Shown here piece by piece: positions 12,701 to 24,700 of a DNA stretch of 64,000 nucleotides (its first letter is position 1; every line of letters starts with the position of its first letter). The notes under the pieces are model-generated. The model saw nothing but the letters and a program-made list of their open reading frames with translations. It ran no database searches and was not told where the DNA came from. The position numbers and the translations under genes were made by a program. Where the stretch lies: NCBI RefSeq assembly GCF_000003815.2, contig NC_049992.1:15820060-15884059 (forward strand), given 5' to 3'. Source of the DNA: Branchiostoma floridae (Eukaryota; Chordata; Leptocardii; Amphioxiformes; Branchiostomatidae).

Positions 12701-15700
12701 GAATACAGAATAGTCACTGTGACAGGTGTTCCTTCTTTGTTTTTTTTTTGTCTATTGCAGTGTGTATTCGAAAACATCACCATAAACACTCGATAACTTG
12801 AGTTGTGACAGCACAACCAAAACTTTTTCATCGGCTATTCCAAGATCAGAGTGTTGTATCCTGCATCGTTATAGCATTCTAAGACTTGCTTTGTATTTAC
12901 TAGTATTACATTCTGTTGTCATTTATCAAACAAATTATTCATATACTATTTTCCAAACAATCCTGAAGATTTTGAAAACATTATGCTGTGATCACAAACT
13001 TAATGCCAGAAATTAGGATAGAATTCATGACTTTGGACAGTGCAATTTCTGAAATAAGCTTTTCAGCATTTCAGACCAAACATTGAATTTGAAATGAATT
13101 GAATTTTCTGTTTTGCCCCCAGCATCCCTGCTGCTATTAGGCAGGATGAGGCTGAGTACTTCTGCAAGGCCAGGAACTCTGCTGGAGAAACTAGTGTTCG
13201 CACTGTGCTGTATGTACGATGTAAGTATCATCTTTGTTGAAAGGCATTTTCTGTTCTGTTAGCTGCATTAGTTTACCAAGGCATCTTGAATAGAATTTTT
13301 AAAGCAGTCTGTTGTAAAAAGTTTCTGATAGTTAGTAGCAATATCTGTTTCAACATCTTGATCATGTACTGAAGCAAATACACAAACTCATAATGTAATG
13401 AAAACTTAAGTCTTTCATTGTTGCTTAAGACAATCATATACAATGTATCTTCTTGTTCAGCTGAGCACTCATGCTGTAAAACATGGCTTAATAACTGTTA
13501 CAGTAAACCGTAAACGTGTCACAGGCAATTTTCTTACTGGGCTTCATAAAATTGTGAACTGCAGCTTTATGCATTCAGAATTGCGACAATTTCTCCAACA
13601 AATAAGGTTTTACTAGTGCTTTGTGCTTTTCTGACTTGTTTGCTCCTTGGCAAAGCCCTAATGAATAAGACTGTAAATAATTTGTTTTTCCTGCTTTGTA
13701 CTAGTCTTGTTTTTTTTCCNNNNNNNNNNNNNNNNNNNNNNNNNNNNNNNNNNNNNNNNNNNNNNNNNNNNNNNNNNNNNNNNNNNNNNNNNNNNNNNNN
13801 NNNNNNNNNNNNNNNNNNNATCGATTTTTTCCTTTTCTGACTAGTGTTTGGAACTAGAGACTTAGTACAGGGTGATTCAGGGTACTATATTATTGACAAG
13901 GACATGTCAACAATTGAGGAATGCACACATGGCCATAAGTCACCATCCTGTGGCAAGTCGAATATGTCTGGTAGGAAGGCTGTGATTGGTCGTTTTGACT
14001 TTTGTGTTCTTGTTTCTGGTTGGTGTGCTTGGTGTGATATCAGTTTAGGAAGAAATCTGACATCAGCTGACAGCGTATGTAGTATGATGGTTAAGAAAAC
14101 AAAGCCTCTTGACAAATGGTAATTTAGGAAAGAAAAACTGCTTGAATGTCACATTCCATGTCTTTAAAAATGACACTTGTAAGGTTTGCAAATCATGAAC
14201 TGTTAATGGTCTTATTCTAATCCACAATGTGATGTATAAAATTGTAAAACATTGTTCATTGTTAAACTGATATCCCAGCCAAATAGATTCAATGTTAGGG
14301 CTAGCGCTGGAATAATGATTTAATTAGAAAGTTAGACCATTCCTTTGGCAATATCAATACAGAAATTAATATTTCTAAAACATGAGACGAAACCATTTCT
14401 ACTCCTTACAAATGTCACTTTTTAAGTACATGGAGACAGAGACTGTGGAATAAAGGTTTAAAGAAGTGCATCTCCAAGGACGTTGCTGCAATGAAGCACT
14501 TTGTGGACCTACATGTACATCTAACTTTATGCCTGGACAGAGACTGACTTGCTGCTTTTTTTACTTTCTTGTTACTGTTCTTGAGTGCCTGATGTACTGT
14601 GGTTATAAAGAACTATGCACTTGCATATGAAGTTGGAAGTGTAGACCAATAAACTAACCGTCAGAGTGAGCTAAGAGTGATAAAACAAGATGCATAATAA
14701 GCTTGTGATAACATCAGTACTATTCAGCCTTCTAAGAAAATTGCCTGACACTCTTATAATACCTTCCTTCTGATGTCTACCCCAACACCGGTTATTCCAG
14801 TTGAATGTTAAGAAAGACGTTTGACGATCTTCTTTTTCAGTACAAGGAGCACCCGAGGTCACAGTGAGACCAGAAGTGATGGAGGTACCCGAGGGAGAAC
14901 GTGTTGTGTTGGAGTGTAACGCGAGGGGCAACCCAACTCCCACGCTATCCTGGAACAAGTACAATGACCCCATACCTGTTGGAGCAGTGGAAAGTAATGG
15001 AGTGCTGACCATTCCTCAGGCGCGGTTGTCTGACTCTGGGCACTACGTGTGCACTGGGTCCAACAGTGTGGGAACGGAACAGAAGAGAGTGGAGCTGAGA
15101 ATTTCAAGACGTGAGGGGCTATTTGAGTTTATCTTCCTGAGACATTTCGCTATGTATAATCTGCCTAAATTTTCTATTTTGTAGGTAACAGTCACATGTA
15201 CCCGTCACTAGTGTTCTGGTTCATTGGGTACTGGTTAAGATTTAAAAACTGCCAATTTTAAGACGTAAGATTCTATTTGAGTTTATCTTCCTGAGACATT
15301 TTGCTAGTATGTGTAATCTGCCTAACTTTTCTATTTTGTAAGTGACAGTTACATGATTTTGTCACTAGTGTTCTGGTTCAGTAGGTATTGGAAAGACTTA
15401 GAAAATGCCAGTTTAGCTTTATTGGTGTTCGCAAAAAAATGATGAATGGCACAACAAATTGTTGTCCTCATTTGACCCAAGGCCTGGAAAATGCTAGTTA
15501 GATTAGATACTTAACAGAAAGAAATTAAGAAACATTCAAATGCTGTTGTTTTAGATAAAAGTTAACTCCCTCCCTTGCACCGATATTTTGAAGACTACGA
15601 AAATACAGAATCTTTTACATGTACTTAATGGACCGTTACTCATTACCCCCTTCCAGTGCTGCAGAGGCCGCCCACAGCTGCCATTGAGACGGTTGGTCCG

Positions 15701-18700
15701 GGTGGGCAGGTGTCGCAGCCGAACCTCCTCACAGCTACAACAGGGCAGACTGTACAGCTGCGCTGTGTGGTGTCAGGTGAACCTGTGCCAACTATCACCT
15801 GGGGCAAGCATGGAGGAGCACTGGCACAAAACCATCAGGTAATTTCTATATAGTACACGTCTTACCTCCCACAACACTGTTGCATCGGTCAGCTCAGTAC
15901 GCGTACTTTTTCCATAGGGTGCAGTCTAAATGATACATGCATTTAGGTAATATCTATATATAAAATTTCTATATGATGGATAAATGGCTGTACATCTATG
16001 AAAATGCATGTAAGATATCTATGATTTAAATCAACTTGAAAGTTAAAGTCCTTTCCACACCATAAAGTGTTTGGGGTGGCACCCATCTCAGTTTGGCAGA
16101 TTTGTCACTATAGCAGAGGGCTAACGAACTAGTAGCACTGTATTCAACTCCCATGCTCTGATTTCATAAGTTCTCGAATCTGCAACCAACAGCATGTAAA
16201 ACAAGCAGTCTTTTTGTATTATTGGTATACTTTTTTCATGTCTGAAAGCTGTGAGACTGTTGTCCCTGTCCTAGGTGCTGAATGACGTGCTGCGGATTGT
16301 GAGGGTGTCCAGTGCAGACCGTGGCATGTACGTCTGCACAGTAGACAACATGGCCGGGGTGTCCTCTGCTTCCATCATGCTGGAAGTGGAATGTAAGATC
16401 TTACACTTTGTTAAGATTTGAAACTACTGTCTATTACATGTGTTTCCATACCTTGTATCCATCTCTAACTTCTTTATCCAAGGTCAAGTGACACCCAAGT
16501 AACTACCTTTGGTTTGTCTGTAATTTTAGAAATGTGAACATAACCTATCTCAATGCTAAAGAATAGTGAATGCTGTATTGCCAGCTCTGTAAGATAGTGT
16601 TAGGCTCTCATTACATCAATTATTGAGAATTTATTCAAAACTCTCTGTAATTTTTTATACAACTTTTGGATTCAACATCTGTCATGCTTGATAGCAATCA
16701 TTATTTCAAAACTGAGCTCTGTGTAACCTTCTTTGAAGTACTTTGTAGCAAGGCATTTATTTCAGAGGTTGAGTCATTTTTTTTTTCTGTATAACAGCTC
16801 GAGACCTACCAGCCGTTCAGATCTTCCCGACTGCAAACATGGACCTACAGATCGGACAGTCGACCCAGTTGCAGTGTCAGGCGACAAGCGGCCGCCCGGC
16901 GCCAACCATCGTGTGGAGCAGGGCTGGGAATGAGGAGTTTACAGGTAACCTTTGCAGCTGGTTATCTAATCTTCTGAAAGTGCTTAAAGGCAACCTAAGC
17001 AATATCATATTGTTAAAAGTGGAAATATTCTGAATAAGGCCGTCTGTATAATATGGACATCTGATGCACTATTTTAGCACGTTTACATCATTATTTCATA
17101 AATTGAGCCGTTAAAAACAGCACAGGAATGAGTTGCACAAGGATTCCAGATCAAGTCCTTATTTTGGGGGGGTACAATAATAAGGAATATCCTCGTGCAA
17201 CTTGTCTCTGGGCTGTTTTTAACCGCTCAAAGTATCAAATTATGATGTAAATGTGAGATTACAGTGCAGTAGATGTCAATATCATGCAGATTGCCTTCTC
17301 AGCAGCCGTAAGGTTGCCCAGAGGGTATGTACAGTGATTTTCAAGACCTTGTCTGAAAACTGCCATAACTCGGCCATAAATGATACAGAATGGTTCAAAC
17401 TTGACAGAAAGGTAAAATAGAGTGTTATGGTTGTAAAAATGATAATTCTATGATGGAAATTATCAAATATTTTTATAATTTCATATATAATATAATGTAT
17501 ATTTTTTTCACAAAAAAAGGCAATCTGAGGACCCATTCCCAGCATTAGAAACGTATGATTTTTTGAGGGTACATACTTTGATCTACTCCCGTTTCGGAAC
17601 TGTTTAGCAACATTGAAAATATTATTCCTGTTTTAGTAAAAATATGATTTTTTTCTTTTCCAGTGACATAGTTCGGGGGTGTCCCTGTCTTTGTTGCCTT
17701 AAAGCATAAGACACCTAATGATAAGTAAAATGTGTAACACAGGTTCGTCTAGCACAGGTCATTACAAATCATTCTACTTCAAATCTAATCTTCCTTAGAG
17801 ATTGCTAGGTGTCCTCAGAACGTTTTAAAGTTTAGATTATAAATATTTCCCTTCAAGAGAAAATCTTGCTGTCAATCAAGCCAAGGAGCTAATGAATAAT
17901 GTCCTTCGCACCCCTATGAGATGTAATTATCTGTAATTTGCGCTTTCTACAAAACAAAAGGTCTAATGATTACAAGTCTTTTGTTTTGTAGTCTTTTGTT
18001 ATGCAGTGTGTCTATGTTGTTTCAAGGAGGTTGAAAGAGGGAAGTCCTTGGTTGTTTATACTACAGGGTCAGCATTAGCTTTCTTGTTTTCAGTGACATC
18101 AAGATCTTGACTAACATGTTTTTTACTAATAAACACACACACACACAATGATCCTGATGCAATGGAAGATTTATACAGGTCCATATTTAGGTGAATTTTC
18201 ATAGATAAGGCAGAAGCATTTCAGAAAAAAATGCATCGGAAGCAACATTTTCCAAGGAGATTATACCTCCTTGCTACCGGCAAACAAAGAACCCAAGCCA
18301 GTGCACACTGTAGAAGGGGTCAGCATACTAGTACAAAGTATTGACTCTCAGACTGGTTGTTTGACTTTGACTTCAAAGACATTGAGTCAAAACTCGTGTA
18401 ACAGTGGGGCTCAAGCGCTGCTAAACCAATCACGGCAACAGCTCCGAGCTTGTGGTGTCGTGGTTTGCACGTTGGATTTGTAATCTGCCGCCCGGGTTCC
18501 ATTCCGGGTGTCCGAATGTAGTACTAGTAGTCTGCATGTTGTTTCTTTCTGTTCCTACTCGCCCCTCGAATGTCTACATTGATTTCCACGCCGACCTTGT
18601 ACACGTAACAGGCTGAATGCGTCACACAGTGAGTAACAGGCTAGCAGATGTGTCATACTGTGAGGTTTGAGTATGGCGTAAGTTTACACAGGAATATCGA

Positions 18701-21700
18701 TCTCACAGATTCCAGGACCAATCTTGAAAGAAAAGGGGAAGTATTAAAGTGTCACAGTGGGGTTCAAGCGCTGTCAAACTAACCACACGAACAGTATAGC
18801 TTGTATAGGTGTTGTGGTTTGCATGTTGGACTTGTAATCTGCCACCCCGGGTTCCATTCCGGGTGTCGGTATGTTGTTTTGTTCTGTTCCTACTCACCCC
18901 ACTAATTCCTACACTTGTTTTTTTTTTTTGAAATCCTATTAATCTCATACTTAACTTAAACTCATCCAAAGAATTTTTGGATCGTCAATGGTCCAACCAA
19001 AATGAAAGAAAACACAAACTCGTATAAGTCAGAGAGTGTGAAGAAATAATCACAATCTTGTGTTGTCTACACAAGTGACAAACGTTTTACAGGGAACTTG
19101 CCTCATTCAAGGATTTTTGCTTTGTTATATGAATGTGTATTATGCGTAGTACTTCAAATGCAAGTTGTTTATGTGTAGGTAATCAAACTCACTTTTGTAA
19201 AAGATTTTGGCTCAGTAACTGTCTTGAATATCACATAGTATATATATATTTTGTTCTCTCACCCTACAGCCCTACATGTTTTGGTACTCCTAAAGAATTT
19301 CAAAGGAAAGTAACTTTTGAAGTCCTTTGAATACAATACCTATTATCTAGTTTTACTGTTGGCATATGACGGGGTACACCAATTATCTCACTAGGAAGAA
19401 ATTAGCGCGCGATTCAAATTCAGAACAGAGGCGGGACAGAGGGCGGGGAAGGTCTGGCAATTATCAGCCAAACTCCTGCATATTAGCAAGGGCCTAGGCT
19501 GCACTGGGTTCATTACAATATTACAGTAGCTTATTATCATATTCAAATGAGATCTTTGCTGGGGGTAACTCTGGGCAACCTTACGGCAGTGGAGTTATTC
19601 GGAATATTTCCACTTTGACGCTGTAATATTGTTTAGGTTGCCTTTAAGTCGAAACATGTTTATTCATTATCTCTGGAGATTAGTGACTTCTGATAGGGGT
19701 ACTGTTTCTGTTTGTGTGTTCACATCTAAAACTCAAATGCAAGATTCTTCAGATGTATTGAATTTTGGCTTTTTGGTAGTTACTGATTTCCAGAGGACAC
19801 ATGACAACTTTTGGAACAGTTTTTCAGTATTTTTAGGTTTTGGAGACATATAGGTCTTATGTATCTTGCCTATTGGTAGAATGTATGATGCAAGCTCTTA
19901 CTGGAATATATTAATACGATAGTCTCCAAGCAGAGGCTTCTTACTTCACAAAGGTTTGTGTTCGATTCACTCTTTTTTTAAAGTCGTCATGAATTTGATC
20001 TTTTTACAGACAGAATAGATGTCAGGGATGGAGTCCTGACCATCCGTGACGTGACCCCTGCAGAACAGGGTGCCTACGTCTGTACCGCTAACAATGATAT
20101 AGGGTCTATCCAGGCTACAGCAAACATCAGGGTGCAAGGTAAGTACTTCAGATTCTTTTAACAAGTTTCCAATGCCCTAAGAATTAAAAGGAAATACCAA
20201 GCTATACATATATTGATATATAGTGTTTTGATGAGGAGACATCATACCAAGGACAGTTTCATAAGGATCTAGTGCTTAAAATGTATGCATGCCTAGGCTG
20301 ACCCAGTGTAATGACTTTGTTGTCGTTTTCAATAAAAACATACAAGTACAAAATGCAAAACTCTGTTTCCATCCTTTTTTAGATTATATTACTAGAAATG
20401 GGGTATATCTACATTGTAAATATGAAAAATTCTGGGAAGGATATGATGAATCAAAACTGAAGGGATTTCTCTGCTACCTTGTCCACCCTAGGATATCCAC
20501 GGGTGACCATCAGTCCCGCTGGACCGGTCAGCGTTGGGCTGGGTGAGCGGCTGTACCTGGAGTGTGTGGCCACAGGTGACCCCGCACCAGTAGTCAGGTG
20601 GACCAGGTCCGGACAACCCACAACAAGAGCCAGGGTGGAAGGTGAGTCAGAATCTGATGTACAACTTAACTACTGGTAGTAGATATTGTTATTAGGTTAT
20701 TGGGTGGGCTGGCTACACTCTTTTCGCAGCTAGGGTCTGAATAACGAGGAGCTTACAGTAGGTGGGGCTAACTTGCAAGGGACTGGAGCAGCTGCCATTC
20801 AGGGCTAACTCAGGTGACCTTAATGCAACAGTAATTGCCCCAGGTGCAGCCATAAAACTGTAGGTTTTGAACCACTCACACTGGGAAGGAACCCTATTCT
20901 TAAGGTGGGATGAGTTCCTTTACATGCTGAAGTCGTGGCTCTCCTCAAATAAAGGACCTCCATTTAATGCCCTATCCGAGGTACAGTCAAACTCCAAATG
21001 GTACCCCTAGACATGGTGCAATTTTATTATGCCCTGCCAAATTCTATGGTTGAAAAGGTGGCCATCAAAGTGCTAGAGAGTGCCCAATACCTCTTAGTAC
21101 GACATACATTTCTCATTTGTCTTCACCCAGGACAGTTTGTGTTTGTTGTAGGAAGAAAGCAGATAGCTCAGATTCATCTTATCTCATTGTCCTTCCCAGG
21201 AGGTGACACCCAGAACAGTGCAGTGTTGGAGATTGACCGTGTGTCTGTGGAAGATTCGGGAGTCTACACCTGCGAGTCTAACAACAATATCGGCATCTCA
21301 GAGTCTTCTGTTCAAGTTATCGGTAACAATAATGCCCTATTTCATTAATAGTATTAGTGTCAGTAAAAGTTATTAGGGTGAAAAATGAATGCTTTAGATT
21401 TTGATAAGATTATACCAACAGTGAGTGGCAATGCACAGTCTACCCTGTCTGTAATTGTTCTGTTATCTCGGCACATACATGTGTTAATGTACTGGAAGAA
21501 GACCATTTTTATGTTTTTTGAGTTGTGTCTCCTTTTTTTTGCAGTTTCTGAATCACCAGTACGACCAGACGAGGTTCCAGTGGTGACCATCACTCCTCCA
21601 TTCTCTACTGTTGTAGAAGGAGACCCTGTAGAGTTTAAGTGCACTGCCACAGGTAATGGCTTGTTTTTGTCTTGCCTTTGTCTTTATTTGTACCAGAATT

Positions 21701-24700
21701 AAGTGGAAAAGACTACATGCTAGCATTGCTTAAGAGATGTTCAAAGTGACTGAATTTGTGAGTTTGAAAGTTGGTAACCCCAATGAAGCCATGGATTATA
21801 AACTATGTTAGTAATCAAACTTCCAGACACATAGGCTCCTCTCTTCACCCTTTGGCATTGTATAGCTGCAGAAGTTTTATACTAAATGGCCTACTTTGAA
21901 TTAGCCTTGGTACCATCCAGGTAGTATTTCAGTCCTATGTTCGCTTCTGCTACCTGTCAGGAGAACTGCACATTCAAACCTTTTGGTGGTGACATCAGTT
22001 AATAAGCGAATTAAGGAATGGATTCTAGAGTGCTAGTTCGATGTTGAATACGGAACCAAAAGTATTAACTGACAAGATTTTGTTCTTGTGCATGCAGGCT
22101 CCCCACCCCCACGGCTCCGCTGGCAGAAGATCGGAGGTGCCCAGCCCCCCAGGTATCAGGTTCAGCAGGGTACACTTACTATCCCCAGTGTTCGCAGAGA
22201 GGACGAGGGAGAATACTCCTGCACTGCTGTGAACTATGCAGGGGAAGCTAGTCTGGCTGCAAGACTTGTGGTGCAAGGTACGGTAATAAAAGGGTTTATG
22301 TTAAGAAAAAGACACAGAAACAGCCTTGTGCCCAATAGAAGCTAGCTAGGCTGCAAGGCATGTGGTGCAAGGTACGGTAGTGAAAGGGTTTATGTTTACA
22401 ACAAAACACAGAAACAGCCTTGTGCCCATCAAGGCAATAGCTGTTAGTCTGACTGCAAGACCATAGAGTAACATGTCGGCTGGAACAGGAGAACAGAATC
22501 GGATGTTTTTGTTTAATTAATAAGGCTGTATGGATTGGAAAATCCACTCCTGTGATGAAGGGGAATAAAGACTTAGTCATGGGATTGCATTCTTAAGAAG
22601 TAACTGTCAATTGTTTAGTATCTCTTTAATGTTGCGTTACAATATCGGTGTTTGAGACAATACTTTACTTTTGGGACGATTAGCAGTGACACACATAGCT
22701 GAGATGGAAGTAAACCAGTCTGTTCTGTTACTCCCTGGAGAATAAATAATGTTGTTATTTTATCATTCTCCAACCTGATGAAATTTTCATGACAGTCTAC
22801 ATTTATGAATGTAAACAATATTCAAATACAATTCAATCCCTATAGCTATAACTGGATAAAAAAAAGGAGATTTACTTTTAGACGTTTTGAGTGACATCCA
22901 TCACTCTTCTTCAGCGTGACTAGAATGATCTGGCAAAACGATTCAATAATACAAGTATAGCTAAGTAGATGAACTGGTTGAACATGTCAATTCACAAATC
23001 TTATGGTGTCTTCTCATTCCCCCAGTGATTCCCATGGTCAGTATTGACCAGGAGACGATGACCGTCTCTCCTGGAGAGGAGGTCAGACTGAGGTGCGAGG
23101 CGGAGGGGACAGAACCCATCATGTACGAGTGGACGCGTGTGGACGGGGACATGAGCACGCGGGCCACCACCAGTGGAGGACTCCTGATCATCCAGCAGGT
23201 GACGACAGAAGACATGGGACAGTACAGGTGTCTGATCACCAACCCTGCTGGCATAGCGGAGGGCTTCACCAATATCATTGTCACAGGTGAGACAATTCTT
23301 ATGTTTGGCTTATTTACAGATGAACTACTAAGTCAAGTTATGTCATGTTATGCTGGTAGACATGTTTGTTTCTTTGTGCCTCTTCAGGAAATTTAATTTA
23401 ATTTGAAGGTTAGGTGTGACGGGTCCTTCGGTGTAATATAACCAGCTGCTGCCGTGCCGCGTGCCTGCGAAGCTGGTGTGTTACGCCAAAGGGCGGTTAT
23501 ACCGGCTATATAGATACAGATACAGGTTTCCTTTACAATGAATCAAGAATTGTTTTGGCCCTATGAGAAAATGTCTGCATTCTTTTTTTCAACTTGTGTT
23601 CTTCGAATTCTTTGATTATCATTCTTAGTCTTTTAGTGCAGGTTGTTAGTTTTGGCTATGAATGGCACGTACATAGGAATATCTCATTGTTCATGTTAAC
23701 TTGCAGCATCTTACATGCATGGCTTAACTTGAATCTGCCTAGAAACAAAATTCTAACTAAAGATCCCACAAATTTTGTTCACAGCACAACCCACAATAAA
23801 GACGATCTCCCCTAAGGAGTCGATGCGAGAGGCCGGCTCCACAGCTGAGTTTGGCTGTGCAGCTGCAGGGTTCCCTGTGCCCAGGATACAGTGGAGGAAG
23901 GAGGGAGATACCCTGCCTGAACAACATGTCATCTTTGGCAATGTCCTAAGGTTAGGGGATGAGATCAAGCACTTTATTATAGCTACAACGGTGTCCTTTT
24001 CATCATCATCATGGTTGCTGCATATCCTGAGGCAGGCTATCATTGTTCTCATTTGTCTTTTGCCAGCTGCTAGGCGTTGTTTTTAGGATATCTGACAATT
24101 CTCTTTATGTTTTAAGGCTATTTTGTTTCATGCATTGTGAAGGGTACAGTCAGATACAGATCTTTGATGCAGTACCCAGAAGTGGTGTCCTAGCCTTGCC
24201 CTGAGCAATGTAGTAAAAAAAGAAAAGATTTGTATACCTCCAATCATGTCATCACTTGTTTGTCTCCCCCATTTAATGAAGTTGTTTTTCTTATGCAAAA
24301 CTCTAATACACCAGTTATAGAAATGATTGCCCAGAGTACCCAGAAGTGGTGTCCTAGTAAAAAAAGAAAAGATTTGTATACCTCCAATCATGTCATCACT
24401 TGTTTGTCTCCCCCATTTAATGAGGTTGTTTTTGTTATGCAAAACTCTAATACACCAGTTATGAAATGATTTTTTTTGCCTCTTAAAATACCAATATTTT
24501 ATCTTGTTACTGTCCAGAATTCCAAATCTTAAGCCAGAGGATGCTGGGACATATGTTTGTGTGGCATCCAATGAGCTGGGGTCCACTGAAGAGAAGGCCA
24601 CCTTGAGTGTAGCTGGGGAAGGTAAGACATTCAAGAAACATACTGCTTGACATTTCAGCTACCACTTAATATAAAGATGGCTAACAAGGACAGGTGCTTT

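Noticed and set aside
18440-18510. tRNA gene
   Set aside because: The T arm is convincing, but no acceptor stem or proper D arm can be formed, and a second similar unit follows with shared flanks; it is a SINE head.
24128-24634. 168-codon minus-strand ORF over intron and Ig-10 exon
   Set aside because: It includes the two copies of the intronic tandem duplication and the antisense of a real Ig exon; no domain.
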